A stretch of DNA of 64,000 bases from positions 2,531,279-2,595,278 of the forward strand of contig NZ_CP040098.1 of NCBI RefSeq assembly GCF_005377625.1, given 5' to 3'. The notes under the pieces are model-generated. The model did no database searches. It was given only the letters and a program-made list of their open reading frames with translations, and was not told where the DNA came from. This document shows positions 18,291 to 28,526 of the stretch, one piece after another. Source of the DNA: Desulfoglaeba alkanexedens ALDC (GTDB taxonomy: Bacteria; Desulfobacterota; Syntrophobacteria; Syntrophobacterales; DSM-9756). Within the stretch, counting starts at the first letter, position 1. Every line of letters begins with the position of its first letter. The translations under genes were made by a program, and so were the position numbers.

Positions 18291-19880
18291 GTGGACAAGC
18301 AACACAAAAGAGAAGTGGACCGGCGGCGCAACTTCGGGATCATCAGCCATCCCGACGCCGGAAAAACGACGCTCACCGAAAAACTCCTGCTCTTCGGCGG
18401 GGCGATTCAGCTGGCCGGAGCCGTGAAGGCCCGGAAGGCCGCCCGGCACGCGACCAGCGACTGGATGAGCATTGAGCGCGAACGTGGGATTTCGGTCACC
18501 ACGTCGGTCATGAAGTTCAACTACCGGAATTACGAAATCAACCTACTCGACACCCCCGGCCACCAGGACTTTTCCGAGGACACCTACCGGGTGCTCACCG
18601 CCGTCGACAGTGCGGTGATGGTGGTGGACAGTGCCAAGGGCGTGGAAACGCAGACGGAAAAACTGATGGAAGTGTGCCGCATGCGGAACACCCCCATCAT
18701 GACCTTCGTCAACAAGATGGACCGGGAGGGACTTCCTCCCCTCGAAATTCTTTCCCAGATCGAGGACAAGCTCCAGATCGAATGCGTTCCCCTTTCCTGG
18801 CCCATCGGCGCCGGAAAAGGGTTCCGAGGCGTCTACAACCGATACCGCGGGGAACTCTTTCTCTTCACCCCCGGCGAAGAGACCCGGCCGCGGGAAGGCG
18901 TCCTGGTCCGCGACCTGGGAGATCCCCTCCTGGAAGAACGGATCGGTAAGCGGGCCGCGGGCCGGCTGCGCGAAGACGTGGAGCTGCTCGAAGGCGCCTC
19001 GGAACCTTTCGAGCTCGAGCATTACCTCAACGGCAGCCAGACGCCTGTTTTTTTCGGGAGCGCTGTGAACAACTTCGGCGTTCGGGAACTTCTGGACGCT
19101 TTCGTCGAAATGGCCCCGCCGCCGCGGGCGCGGATGACCGAAACCCGACTCGTCTCTCCCTACGAAGAAGCGTTTTCGGGATTCGTTTTCAAGATTCAGG
19201 CGAACATGGACCCGGCGCACCGGGACCGGATCGCGTTCTTAAGGATCTGTTCCGGAAGGTTTCACCGCGGGATGAAGGTGATCCATCATCGGACGGGAAA
19301 GGAAGTGACGTTCGCCAATGCGACGATCTTTCTCGCCCAAGACCGGGCCAACGTGGAAGAAGCCTATCCCGGCGACGTGATCGGCATCCATAACCACGGT
19401 ACCATAAAAATCGGCGATACCTTTACGGAAAAGGAACCCCTAAAGTTTACGGGAATTCCGAACTTCGCCCCCGAGCACTTCCGGCGCGTCCGGCTCAAGA
19501 ACCCGCTCAAAGCCAAGCAGCTCCAGAAAGGCCTCACGCAGCTCGCCGAAGAAGGCGCGGTCCAGGTGTTTCGGCCGGTGCTGGACAGCACCTACATCCT
19601 GGGAGCGGTCGGCGTACTGCAGTTCGACGTCACCATGGCGCGGCTCAAGGCGGAATACGGTGTGGACGCGGTCTACGAACCCGTCGCATACCACATGGCC
19701 CGCTGGGTCACGTCAAAGAACCCCGAACGACTCAAGGCCTTCGAAAAGGAGATGGCGGCCAACCTGGCTTTCGACGCCGAGGGCCACCTGGCCTACCTGG
19801 CGCCCAGCGAATGGCGGTTGGAATTTGTGAGCGACAAGTGGCCGGAGATCGAGTTCCACAAGGTCAGCGAACACGGGTGA
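18291..19880 (+). CDS. prfC: Peptide chain release factor 3
   Basis: RF3, the GTPase that removes RF1/RF2 from the ribosome after termination. The G domain shows [17 protein letters not shown] (P-loop), [14 protein letters not shown] (G3) and FVNKMDREG (G4). The switch and C-terminal domains follow, with [20 protein letters not shown] and VGVLQFDV, which separate it from EF-G. The 529 residues are full length. GTG 18291 is chosen because AAAGGA lies seven bases upstream and the canonical start [19 protein letters not shown] follows; the upstream open frame is non-homologous. Confidence 0.95.
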   Translation: MDKQHKREVDRRRNFGIISHPDAGKTTLTEKLLLFGGAIQLAGAVKARKAARHATSDWMSIERERGISVTTSVMKFNYRNYEINLLDTPGHQDFSEDTYRVLTAVDSAVMVVDSAKGVETQTEKLMEVCRMRNTPIMTFVNKMDREGLPPLEILSQIEDKLQIECVPLSWPIGAGKGFRGVYNRYRGELFLFTPGEETRPREGVLVRDLGDPLLEERIGKRAAGRLREDVELLEGASEPFELEHYLNGSQTPVFFGSAVNNFGVRELLDAFVEMAPPPRARMTETRLVSPYEEAFSGFVFKIQANMDPAHRDRIAFLRICSGRFHRGMKVIHHRTGKEVTFANATIFLAQDRANVEEAYPGDVIGIHNHGTIKIGDTFTEKEPLKFTGIPNFAPEHFRRVRLKNPLKAKQLQKGLTQLAEEGAVQVFRPVLDSTYILGAVGVLQFDVTMARLKAEYGVDAVYEPVAYHMARWVTSKNPERLKAFEKEMAANLAFDAEGHLAYLAPSEWRLEFVSDKWPEIEFHKVSEHG

Positions 19881-20043
19881 CAAGCCGCCGAAGCCGATCT
19901 GCAGCCCTCCGACTTGATTTGAGATCATCAAGCTGAAACCCTGCGGGCGGTTTCCATTCCCTTGGGGGGTTCGTGGCGGTGAGCGGCGGCGCGGCGTTCG
20001 AAGGGGAAAAGGCGCGAGAGCGCTCCGCGGAGCATGGCGGTCG

Positions 20044-20760
20044 TCAACTCGGGTTTCCGTCCGTGCCTGCGGAGGCGTCTTCCCAAGCCATGCACCGGTG
20101 GAACACCTCGCCGAAAGCTTGGGCCACCGTTTTCGCGGCCTGCTGGAGCGAAGGGGCGTACCCTGTCAGGCGTCCAATGCTGGTCACGCCCTTTTCGGGA
20201 ATGCCGCAGGGGACGATGTGGTCAAAAAAACGAAGGTCCGTGGAGAGGTTGAGTGCGAATCCGTGCTGCGTGATGTGCCGCGTGGTCACCTTGACGCCGA
20301 TGGCGGCGATCTTTTCGTTTCCGACCCAGACCCCCGTGTGACGGCGGATGGTTTGAGCCTGGACCCCCCAGTGTTTCAGGGCGACGATCAGGACTTCCTC
20401 CAGTTCTCGAAGATAGCGTAGCACACCCCCTCGGCGGCCTTCCAGACTGATGACGGGGTAGCCCACCAGTTGGCCGGGGCCGTGGAAGGTCACATCGCCT
20501 CCGCGATCCACGCGGCGCACCACCGCGCCCAGTCGGGCGAGTTCCGACGGGGGGGTGCGGAAGTTGTCTTCGCGACCGCCGAGCCCCAGCGTGTACGTGG
20601 GGGGGTGTTCGACGAAAAGGAGTGTGTCCGGGACTTGCAGGCAGGCCCGCCGTTCCGCCAAGGATTTTTGAAACTCCCAGGCGGTGTCGTAGTCCATCCG
20701 CCCGAGCAGGCGCACGGTGCAGGTCGGCCCGGCATTCGGCTGCGTGCTGTCCGCTTTCAT
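20044..20760 (-). CDS. lipB: Octanoyl-[acyl-carrier-protein]:protein N-octanoyltransferase
   Basis: LipB transfers octanoate from acyl carrier protein to lipoyl domains (glycine cleavage H protein, 2-oxoacid dehydrogenases) as the first step of lipoate assembly. The signature RGGDVTFHGPGQLVGYPVI is intact, with the catalytic Lys in AAIGVKV and the catalytic Cys in HIVPCGI. ATG 20760 gives 238 residues, the usual size; an upstream ATG at 20874 would add an atypical extension. No lipA is adjacent. Confidence 0.93.
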   Translation of the reverse strand: MKADSTQPNAGPTCTVRLLGRMDYDTAWEFQKSLAERRACLQVPDTLLFVEHPPTYTLGLGGREDNFRTPPSELARLGAVVRRVDRGGDVTFHGPGQLVGYPVISLEGRRGGVLRYLRELEEVLIVALKHWGVQAQTIRRHTGVWVGNEKIAAIGVKVTTRHITQHGFALNLSTDLRFFDHIVPCGIPEKGVTSIGRLTGYAPSLQQAAKTVAQAFGEVFHRCMAWEDASAGTDGNPS

Positions 20761-20945
20761 CGAAGGGCCGCTCCAAGGAGAAAACAGGCCACCGAACACC
20801 AGGAACGCGTTCGTGGCCTCAATCACTTGTTGCAAGGCACGTACATGTGCGTCGCGCTTCCCAAAAACCCCCATGACCCCGCGGGGTCACAACGAAGCAT
20901 GAAAATATTGTGAATTGTGGGTTCGACCACGAATATAAAAAGTTT

Positions 20946-21154
20946 GGTAGCGTAAAAAAACAATAGAGTTAATATCTGATGCCAAATTCTATTTCCCCTC
21001 CCTTTGTGGGAGGGGATTAAGGGGAGGGGAATGTAACTGATTGACATGCATTAATTTTATCACCCTCACCCCAACCCTCTCCCATCAAGGGAGAGGGGGA
21101 CTTTTTGACCTTCGTTATCCTTTTTGTTTAAGGTCTCCACTTTAGAACGCTACC
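20946..21154. mobile_element. MITE-like element, copy A, with perfect 8-bp target duplication
   Basis: A 209-bp non-coding element with ends GGTAGCG and CGCTACC, flanked on both sides by AAAAGTTT (20938-20945 and 21155-21162). The interior carries the G/C-rich inverted segments shared with the copies at 25441 and 39104. It encodes no protein, so it would be moved in trans by a transposase not seen in this window. Confidence 0.8.
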
Positions 21155-21162
21155 AAAAGTTT

Positions 21163-21736
21163 ATGATAGCTGGCATGCTCAACATACCGGAATCACTTTA
21201 ATAACTGGTTATTTTCATATAAACGTTCCCGCAGCTTTCCCTTAGGAAGGGGCGGGAACAACGTGATCCGCCCTGGATATTCCATATAACAGTCGGGCCG
21301 CCGAAGCGGGATCGGAGCGCCATCGAACCGCGGCGTACGGGACAGAATAATGTTCTATAGAAATTCGGCAACTGGAAAATACCCTTCACCCTTCGGGGGA
21401 TTGGGTATCCGTTTTTTTTCGCGTAGGGGCGGTTTAGGAGCCGGCGATCCTAATCGCGGCCAAGGCCGCTCCTAGTGCGCCCATTGTGGGAGCGGCGCCC
21501 CCTTGCGCCGCGATGAACCAACCCGGATGCCCCACTATACCCATCGGTCCGAGGGCGGGCCCAGTACCACCGACCTGTGGGAGCGGCGCCCCCTCGCCGC
21601 GATGAACCAACGTGATGGGGCTTGACACGCGCCTTGATGCCGGGGATTCTTGGCTGAAACGTTCCGCCGAGATCGGAACGGCCGGATACCCACGGCCTTT
21701 TGCGTTTAACCCGTCGCCGCAGGAGGAATCGCCGTT
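21163..21736. repeat. Gene-free region with composite repeats
   Basis: No gene. It holds the 50-bp unit (AAAATACCCTTCACCCTTC, about 21377-21425) followed by several short GC-rich palindromes of the GGAGCGGCGCCCCCTTGCG type (21435-21605). The last 20 bases contain the AGGAGG ribosome site of apbE. Confidence 0.6.
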
Positions 21737-22819
21737 TTGGTCAGGCTCGTATCTGCATTCCGTTTCCCGCGTCGGTTCGCCCTGCCCGCAGGGTTTACGG
21801 CGGCCGCGCTGGCCGTTCTTTTCGCCTTTGCCGGATGCTTCGTCCGGGAAACTGTTTTCCGGAACACGCGCCCGCTCATGGGAACGCTGGTGGAAATCGC
21901 CGTGGTCCAGCGCGATGAGGCGCGAGCCTACGCCGCCCTTCGCGACGCCTTTTCCGAAATGGAACGGATCGAAGGGGTGATGAGCGCTCACAGGGAAGAC
22001 AGCGAGCTTTCGCGGCTGAACCGCGAAGGCTACCCGGGGCCGGTGGCGGTGAGCCCGGAGCTGTTCGAAATCGTTCAGAAGGGGATCGAATGGTCCCGGA
22101 ATACGCAGGGCGCCTTCGACATTTCGGTTGGGCCGCTCCTCAAGCTCTGGCCGCTCTACCGGGCCGAAAAGATCCTTCCGACCGATGACGCCGTCGCGGA
22201 AGCGCTCCAAGCGGTGGGGTGGCAAAAGGTGCTTCTGGATTCGGGCGGGCAAACCATCGGCTTTCGGGTACCGGGCATGGCGCTCGATCTCGGCGGGATC
22301 GCCAAGGGCTATGCCATCGACCGGGCCGTCCAGGAACTGAGGGAAGCGGGAATTCGGAGTGCCCTGGTGAATGCCGGCGGCGATCTCTATGCCATGGGGC
22401 GGAAGCCGGACGGGTCGGCGTGGCGGGTCGGCGTGCAGCACCCGCGCCGCAAAGGAGAACTCATCGCCGTCTTGGAAGCGCAGGACGTGGCGGTTGTGAC
22501 GTCCGGCGACTACGAACGGTATTTCCTGAAAGACGGGCGCCGCTACAGCCACATCGTGGATCCCCGGACGGGTTTCACCGCCCGGGGGACCGCCTCGGTC
22601 ACCGTGGTCGGCCCCAATGCCACCGACGCCGACGCCCTGGCGACCGGTGTCCTGGTGCTCGGCCCGGAAGAAGGCCTCCGTCTGGTGGAGACCCTGCCCG
22701 GCTTCGAAGTCGCGATCCTTTCCGAAGCTGCAGAAGGAAGCGGACTCAAGTTCACCGCCTCCAGCGGATTCCGCCGCTACTTCCGCGTCGACGAAGCCTT
22801 CGATGACCGGGTTCCGTGA
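21737..22819 (+). CDS. apbE: FAD:protein FMN transferase, lipoprotein
   Basis: ApbE covalently attaches FMN to Thr residues of exported flavoproteins such as NqrB/NqrC and RnfD/RnfG. TTG 21737 follows AGGAGG at ten bases and opens a lipoprotein signal whose lipobox is FAGC (Cys near residue 33), so the enzyme would be anchored on the periplasmic face. Core motifs RPLMGTLVEI, GAFDISVGPLLKLW, ALDLGGIAKGYAID, NAGGDLYAMG and SHIVDPRTG are in order, ending with DADALATGVLVLG. The 360 residues are normal for the family. No flavoprotein partner is nearby. Confidence 0.93.
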   Translation: MVRLVSAFRFPRRFALPAGFTAAALAVLFAFAGCFVRETVFRNTRPLMGTLVEIAVVQRDEARAYAALRDAFSEMERIEGVMSAHREDSELSRLNREGYPGPVAVSPELFEIVQKGIEWSRNTQGAFDISVGPLLKLWPLYRAEKILPTDDAVAEALQAVGWQKVLLDSGGQTIGFRVPGMALDLGGIAKGYAIDRAVQELREAGIRSALVNAGGDLYAMGRKPDGSAWRVGVQHPRRKGELIAVLEAQDVAVVTSGDYERYFLKDGRRYSHIVDPRTGFTARGTASVTVVGPNATDADALATGVLVLGPEEGLRLVETLPGFEVAILSEAAEGSGLKFTASSGFRRYFRVDEAFDDRVP

Positions 22820-23078
22820 TTGGGGACCCGGGTCCTCAAGAGCGGCAGCGCGCTTGGGTGCACGGCGTTCAACGGGCGCCGCTCCTGCAACGACTCATGC
22901 CCTGTAGGGGCGCAGCGGCGCTGCGCCCCGGCTTGCCGGCGATCCGGGTCAACGGGGCGTTGCCGGTTTTCCCCTCGTTCCCAAGCTCTGGCTTGGGAAC
23001 GGCCTCACCGAAGCTGGAGCTTCTGCACAGTTGTGTTCCCAAGCTGGAGCTTGGGAACAAGAAGCAAAGATCTGCACC
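22820..23078. repeat. Composite dispersed repeats after apbE
   Basis: No gene. There is a GTAGGGGCGCAGCGGC-type palindrome near 22905, then two copies of the dispersed palindrome (22979-23000 and 23036-23057) with the usual spacer. The block ends at the stop codon of the convergent gene. Confidence 0.65.
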
Positions 23079-24026
23079 CTACCGGAATGCCCCTTTCCTG
23101 AATAGTCTCCAGAAGGTGACACATACCGCCAATGCGGGCAAACGACGCAAGGATGGGCCGGGTTCAATGCGGACGCCCGAGTGCCGCTCGATTTTCCAAA
23201 GGACGTAATCCAGACCGTTGTCAAAGGTAAGGGGAGCCTTGAGGAGTCTCAGGGCGGAGAGCACCTTGCCCTGTACCTTGCGCAGGTGCCAGCCAAGACG
23301 GTTGAGATATTTTTCCCTCCAGGGAATCAGGGTACGATAAGTGCCGGGGGCCCGGCCGGCAACGGGTTCGACGGGAAGCTCCCAGGCTTTCAGAGCCTCA
23401 ACCGTAGCTGCTTCATAATAGTCCGGAGCGGCGTCATAGAGGCCAACCGCGGTGCCCGGTTTTTCCGACCGGAGCTCACAGCGATAGCTCAGGCTCAGCC
23501 CGATACCCCAAAGTTCGCGGGACGTGAAGATTTGCGGAACCTGGGGCAGGGCGCGACGCACAAAGGTATAAAGAGCACGAGCCAAGGAATCCTGAACCTG
23601 CCCGAAGGCTTCCGCGTCGCGGGCGTAAACCAGGGCGGAAGGCTGGGCAAAGCGCCCCCAGATATAGGAATGAAACCACGTGGCGGTTCCTTTGGCAAAA
23701 TCGTCGAGGGTCAGAACGGCGTACTTGGCCCGCAGGGTTCGTTCCCCATAGGGAAGCTCCAGGTAAAAGACGTTCGGCGGCAGCAGGCGATTCATCCATG
23801 CCTGCAATCGCGAATGTAACGCCACCTTATAATCGTCGACCAGCAGGTAAAGATCGGCCATCCCTTGATCCACGCGGCCGCTGCGCAGGCAGGACCCATA
23901 GAAAAGCACGGCGGCCACCCCGTCGTGCCGTCGCCTGGCGGCATCGGACAACGCGGTGATCTCCGGCGGCAGCGCGCGCGTGTTCCAATGCTGGATGATT
24001 TTTTTTACGTTTGCGTCGCTCTTCAT
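23079..24026 (-). CDS. Nucleotidyltransferase-fold protein of unknown function
   Basis: Hypothetical protein of 315 residues. Near residues 38-60 VAAVLFYGSCLRSGRVDQGMA followed by DLYLLVDD fits a nucleotidyltransferase-fold active site (GS, then a spaced acidic pair), the pattern of minimal nucleotidyltransferases. The remainder is helical with a basic C-terminus (LGWHLRKVQGKVLSALRLLK). ATG 24026 has AAGGA five bases upstream. It follows the CDP-alcohol phosphotransferase gene on the same strand by 140 bases, so a role in making or attaching the polar head group is a reasonable inference. The donor and acceptor are unknown. Confidence 0.65.
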   Translation of the reverse strand: MKSDANVKKIIQHWNTRALPPEITALSDAARRRHDGVAAVLFYGSCLRSGRVDQGMADLYLLVDDYKVALHSRLQAWMNRLLPPNVFYLELPYGERTLRAKYAVLTLDDFAKGTATWFHSYIWGRFAQPSALVYARDAEAFGQVQDSLARALYTFVRRALPQVPQIFTSRELWGIGLSLSYRCELRSEKPGTAVGLYDAAPDYYEAATVEALKAWELPVEPVAGRAPGTYRTLIPWREKYLNRLGWHLRKVQGKVLSALRLLKAPLTFDNGLDYVLWKIERHSGVRIEPGPSLRRLPALAVCVTFWRLFRKGAFR

Positions 24027-24166
24027 GGGGATCCTTGGCCTCGCCGGCTCAGATTCTCAGAAACCGGGCCGGCCTCTTACTTCAGCTCCGGGGGGAGCGT
24101 GACCATGCCGATGGTCACGGCACCGGGCATGGTCCATGGAGCCTGGCTGTCCGTGGATTTCCCCGT

Positions 24167-25366
24167 TTACAGGCGGTTGTTCGAAAAGCATCGTTGGGCA
24201 AGAGTCGGATTTTTTTCGTCGGGGTCGATCTCAAGAAACCAGGACCTCAGGGGGCCCTTGACGATCCGGAAGGCAAAACCGGTTGCCAGCCGCACCACCA
24301 GGAACATGCTGGAAATGACCGTCCACAAGGCAACCGCCACCAGCCCCAGGTCCGGCCGTCCGGCAATGAGCCCCAGGGTGAGAAGGATCAGGTTGGGATT
24401 GCGCCGCCCCGTTATCAGGCGGAAATAGGAATCGATGGGCCGCCAGCAGAAAATCCCCGAAGGCTCCAGGCATTTCTTGAAGATACCTTCAACCATGCGG
24501 CCGGCAATGTAGCCGATGAAGATCATCCAGAAGGTGTCCACCAGGGAAAGAGGCATTCCCGGATCCCAGCTTGTCAGTCCAAGACCCCAGAGAAGGTACC
24601 ACAAGGGGGGCGAGATCAGATCGATGGCATGGTCGAAAATGTGCCCGAAGCGGCTGGAATTGACGGTGACCCGCGCAAGCTTGCCGTCGACGGTATCGAG
24701 GAAGGTCATCGCCCAGGCGGCGGCGAGGCCGAGAGCGAAGTGGCCATGGTAGAAGAGGAAACCGGCGACGATGACCAGAACCAGGCTCAGAGAGGTTACC
24801 ATATTGGGGGTGATGCCTCTGTCGGCACAGAAGCGGGTCACCGCCTGCGCAGGCCTGGGCCAGAGCCATTTTGTCACCAGATCGGTAACTCCCTTGTACG
24901 ACCCGGAAAACAGGCGTCGTTCCAGAGTTTCCCTGTTCTTCTCGGTAATGGGCAGGAGATAAGGGGGGTCGATCTTGCGCAACTGCTTCATGTATGTCGG
25001 CGCAAGGGTCTGAGGGGTCTCGAATGAAAGGGACGGAGGCAACGCGCTGCCGGGCTTCCCCTCCAGCACATCGCGAACGAGGGGAGCATCGGCCGCCGCC
25101 ACGTGGGCGGCGACAGGCTTGCTCCCCGCTTCCGTGGCAGTCCGGAGAACGGTTCCGGGTTTCCGGACCAGGTTCCCGATGAGACGCTCATCATAGAGAT
25201 AATCGCCTCGCAGGAGCAGGACCGAATCTTCACTGGAGACGGATTCGAGGTCGTCAATCATACTGGTGACATTCATCTTTTTCAGGATACGCTCTAGACG
25301 CCGGCGGCTGGAAAGGCCCCACAACCGGATGGGGGTCTCCGCAAAGATTAACGCATGTACGGTCAT
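24167..25366 (-). CDS. CDP-alcohol phosphotransferase with degenerate nucleotidyltransferase-like N-domain
   Basis: Integral membrane enzyme that transfers a phospho-alcohol from a CDP-linked donor to a lipid or polyol acceptor. Residues about 170-385 form the CDP-alcohol phosphatidyltransferase domain, with the full signature D224-TVDG-KLAR ... G241 ... D245 ... D249 and several membrane helices. The first 150 residues resemble a sugar-nucleotidyltransferase fold, but the glycine/arginine loop is missing (starts ALIFAETPIRLWGLSSRRR). This two-domain plan recalls the inositol-phosphate cytidylyltransferase/DIPP synthase fusions, here with a probably inactive N-domain. It is first in a minus-strand pair with the nucleotidyltransferase-fold gene. 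Confidence 0.82.
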   Translation of the reverse strand: MTVHALIFAETPIRLWGLSSRRRLERILKKMNVTSMIDDLESVSSEDSVLLLRGDYLYDERLIGNLVRKPGTVLRTATEAGSKPVAAHVAAADAPLVRDVLEGKPGSALPPSLSFETPQTLAPTYMKQLRKIDPPYLLPITEKNRETLERRLFSGSYKGVTDLVTKWLWPRPAQAVTRFCADRGITPNMVTSLSLVLVIVAGFLFYHGHFALGLAAAWAMTFLDTVDGKLARVTVNSSRFGHIFDHAIDLISPPLWYLLWGLGLTSWDPGMPLSLVDTFWMIFIGYIAGRMVEGIFKKCLEPSGIFCWRPIDSYFRLITGRRNPNLILLTLGLIAGRPDLGLVAVALWTVISSMFLVVRLATGFAFRIVKGPLRSWFLEIDPDEKNPTLAQRCFSNNRL

Positions 25367-25440
25367 TGTTGTGCTCTCGGAAAAATATTAGTATCTACGG
25401 CCACAATCGGAGCCGATATAAAAAAGCAAAATAATATTTT

Positions 25441-25588
25441 GGTAGTGTTCTAAAGTGGAGACCTTAAGCAAAAAGGATAACGAAAGTCAAAAAATCCCCC
25501 TCTCCCCCCTCCCCTTAATCCCCTCCCACAAGGGGAGGGGAAATAGACTTTAGCATCAAATATTAGGTCTATTATTTTCTACGCTACC
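25441..25588. mobile_element. MITE-like element, copy B
   Basis: A 148-bp copy in the opposite orientation to copy A, with ends GGTAGTG and CGCTACC, flanked by AATATTTT (25433-25440) and AATATTTC (25589-25596), seven of eight bases identical. It lies just upstream of the CDP-alcohol phosphotransferase start, so it may have altered that gene's promoter. Confidence 0.75.
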
Positions 25589-25710
25589 AATATTTCGATA
25601 CTTGCAATCACGATCAACCGACTTTGCCAACACTCTAGCAGATTGCCGGGCCGACGGCAAGGAAAACGGCCTGGGGCCGGCCTGGGGGGTCAGGGGAGGT
25701 TGATATACAG

Positions 25711-26168
<458 letters not shown>

Positions 26169-26214
26169 TAAAAACAACCCGATGGCATAAATCCAACCCG
26201 TGAGTGATCGGATC

Positions 26215-27285
26215 ATGGAGGATACGATTCACGCCATTCACACCATTCACACCATTCACACCGGAAGATTCAACCATGCGGGGTGTTTGAACACAGATGA
26301 TCCCGAATGGCTTGCCGGCGCGACGAGGCCCCGTATCGGGGTCATCAGCAATCCATTAAGCGGTGGGAACCGAAAAGGGTTTCAGTCTGTAGAGCGGATC
26401 CTTTCCAGCTACCGGCAGGTCTTTCACCGAAAGGCCGTTGATCCCGAACAAGTGACGGCGGCGGTACGAGATTTCGCTTGCCGTGGCGTGGATCTCCTGG
26501 TGGTGAACGGGGGCGATGGGACCATTCATGCGGTCTTGACCGCCCTGTTTACTACCAGATGGCCACATCGGTTGCCGGTGTTGGCGCTCCTGCGTGCGGG
26601 GACGGCCAGCATGATTGCCAGAGACGTGGGGCTGAGGGGTTCACGGTTACGGGCCTTGTCTCGGCTTCTGGATTGGGCCTCTTCCGGGTGTGGTGCGCCG
26701 TCCATTGTAGAACGGCCGGTCTTGCGCTTAGAAGGGGCGGTCGGCGCTCAGCCCATATACGGAATGTTTTTCGGCGCCGGCGGGATTTATCAGGGGATCG
26801 AATTTTGCCTGAATCGGATACACCGGGCGGGCGTGCGGGGTGAACTGGCGGCAGGGCTTACCTTGGGCCGGTTCTTATTGGCCGCCGTCGGCGATGACAA
26901 GCGAACTATCCCACCGGCCGCCATTCGAATGAGCCTGGACGGCATGGCGATGCGGCCCATAAATGCCCTGGTCATCCTTGCCACCACTCTGGAGCGTCTG
27001 TTTCTGGGAATTCGTCCCTACTGGGGCAGCGAATCCGGCCCCTTGCACTTTACCGTAGTTCGCTCCGATGCAGAACATCTCCTTCGGGCGATTCCATCCC
27101 TGATCAGGGGTCGAAGGAGTCGGCTGGGAAGCCCTGACCGCGGGTACATAAGCCATAACGTTCGCGAGATTAGGCTTCTCATGCAAAGCGGTTTCACACT
27201 TGACGGCCAACTGTACCTGCCCGACCCTCAGCGTGGAGAGCTGTCGCTCAGAAGTGGAGGGCAAATAAAATGCTTCAGATTATGA
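26215..27285 (+). CDS. Diacylglycerol/ceramide kinase-like lipid kinase
   Basis: Lipid kinase of the DAGK catalytic family, about 356 residues. The nucleotide-binding motif VNGGDGTIHAVL is at about 97-108, preceded by ISNPLSGGNRKG near 45, and the later FFGAGGIYQGIEF fits the second domain. The family includes diacylglycerol, sphingosine and ceramide kinases, so in this locus ceramide is an attractive substrate (inference). The start is uncertain: ATG 26215 lacks a good ribosome site and the first codons are a 9-bp tandem repeat (IHAIHTIHTIHT), so translation may begin downstream, for example at the TTG just before NTDDPEWL. Confidence 0.75.
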   Translation: MEDTIHAIHTIHTIHTGRFNHAGCLNTDDPEWLAGATRPRIGVISNPLSGGNRKGFQSVERILSSYRQVFHRKAVDPEQVTAAVRDFACRGVDLLVVNGGDGTIHAVLTALFTTRWPHRLPVLALLRAGTASMIARDVGLRGSRLRALSRLLDWASSGCGAPSIVERPVLRLEGAVGAQPIYGMFFGAGGIYQGIEFCLNRIHRAGVRGELAAGLTLGRFLLAAVGDDKRTIPPAAIRMSLDGMAMRPINALVILATTLERLFLGIRPYWGSESGPLHFTVVRSDAEHLLRAIPSLIRGRRSRLGSPDRGYISHNVREIRLLMQSGFTLDGQLYLPDPQRGELSLRSGGQIKCFRL

Positions 27286-27311
27286 AAACTCCATGACCGA
27301 GCCGTCCTGCT

Positions 27312-28526
27312 TTATGGATTATTCTTGGGGACGGTTTGCAAAAACACACCAAATCGGTTCATTTCTTCGAGCCGACAACTCCAGACAAGCTTGCCCTCGT
27401 GAACGGTGATATCCGGGCAACCATCGCACATGTCCTGCCGTCCGTCCGGTTCGAAGTTTACGGGTTGGATGATCATGAAGCTCTGAAGGTGGGCCGGGCG
27501 GAACATGGTCGCCGGCTTGGAGATGATCTCCTTCATTATATTGACCAGGGCCTTCCTCATTTTTCGATCCACAAGCCCGAAAAGCGAGGCAAGTTTCCCC
27601 CGCGCCATGCTTTTGGGAGTGGCGTAAGACAAGTAAGTGCCCGTAAAGATATGGTTGAAGGTCTGGATCAACTCCATGAGCTTGGGAGACATGTACCCCA
27701 TGACCTTCCCATTGAAAACGATTCGGTTGGCCAAAAGCCACTTAAGAGAATCCGGATTAGCGGTCCCGTTCAAGTAGGCCGCTGGTTCATACGCAGGGTC
27801 CGCTTTTCGGATCATTTCCACGGCATCTTCCGCCATCAGCGGCTTCGCCCCTCCCCACTCGCTTTCATGGTACATGAGGCTCGGATCGACTTTTTGACCT
27901 CGGGCATAGAAATCGAAATCCCCTGTCAGATTGGGAGATCGATAAAGAATAAACACCATGGTATGGACGATATCAGCGTGTTCTTGAGCCCAACGCACCA
28001 TATTGGGTATTTCCGGAAGTGTCTTCTCCGATATCGTGGCATTGAAGGAACAGGCGATCCCGCCGGCCTTGGCCAGCATACTTGCGTAATGATACCGCAG
28101 GTCATTCAGCTCCGTTTCTGTTGTCGCATTTACGTTGGGTCGATCCTGGCTCGTATCGATATGGAAGGTGAAACCGAAGACCCCCGCTTTCTTGAGGTCC
28201 TTCAATAGAGATTCCGTGAGTGCAACTCCATTCGTGTTCACAATGGGCTTCCAACCCATTTCCTTGACCATTCTTACCGTTTCGACAATATGAGGGTAGA
28301 CGAGAGGGTCACCTCCGGCGATACTCATGCAGTCGCTTTTTCTCAATCTTCGGAAGACTTCCAGGTCGGAACGGACTTCCTCCAGAGACCTATGGCCTTT
28401 CGGGTCTCTGTAACATCCCTTACATCTCAGATTGCATAGACTGGTCGGCTCCAGCCAGGAAATGCCATTATCCGCGTAATTCCACGGAAGCCTGTAGTAC
28501 TCAAGATGATTCAGTTTAAAGGCCAT
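27312..28526 (-). CDS. Radical SAM enzyme in the lipid locus
   Basis: Radical S-adenosylmethionine enzyme, 404 residues. The cluster motif C31-NLR-C35-KG-C38 is canonical, followed by the SAM-binding strand MSIAGGDPL and VNTNGVAL. Near the C-terminus MCDGCPD and WSCRLEE give three further Cys for a possible auxiliary cluster. It superficially recalls HpnH-like lipid enzymes and radical SAM proteins working on lipid substrates, but the reaction cannot be predicted. It is single, convergent with the lipid kinase gene (26 bases apart). A lipid-modification role is inferred from context. Confidence 0.82.
   Translation of the reverse strand: MAFKLNHLEYYRLPWNYADNGISWLEPTSLCNLRCKGCYRDPKGHRSLEEVRSDLEVFRRLRKSDCMSIAGGDPLVYPHIVETVRMVKEMGWKPIVNTNGVALTESLLKDLKKAGVFGFTFHIDTSQDRPNVNATTETELNDLRYHYASMLAKAGGIACSFNATISEKTLPEIPNMVRWAQEHADIVHTMVFILYRSPNLTGDFDFYARGQKVDPSLMYHESEWGGAKPLMAEDAVEMIRKADPAYEPAAYLNGTANPDSLKWLLANRIVFNGKVMGYMSPKLMELIQTFNHIFTGTYLSYATPKSMARGKLASLFGLVDRKMRKALVNIMKEIISKPATMFRPAHLQSFMIIQPVNFEPDGRQDMCDGCPDITVHEGKLVWSCRLEEMNRFGVFLQTVPKNNP

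Noticed and set aside
18291-19880. The release factor gene as elongation factor G
   Set aside because: Its length (529 residues) and C-terminal motifs fit RF3; EF-G is about 700 residues with domain IV, which is absent.
21434-22552. A 372-residue minus-strand frame opposite apbE
   Set aside because: It is antisense to a clear ApbE protein, extends into repeats, and has no coherent domain.
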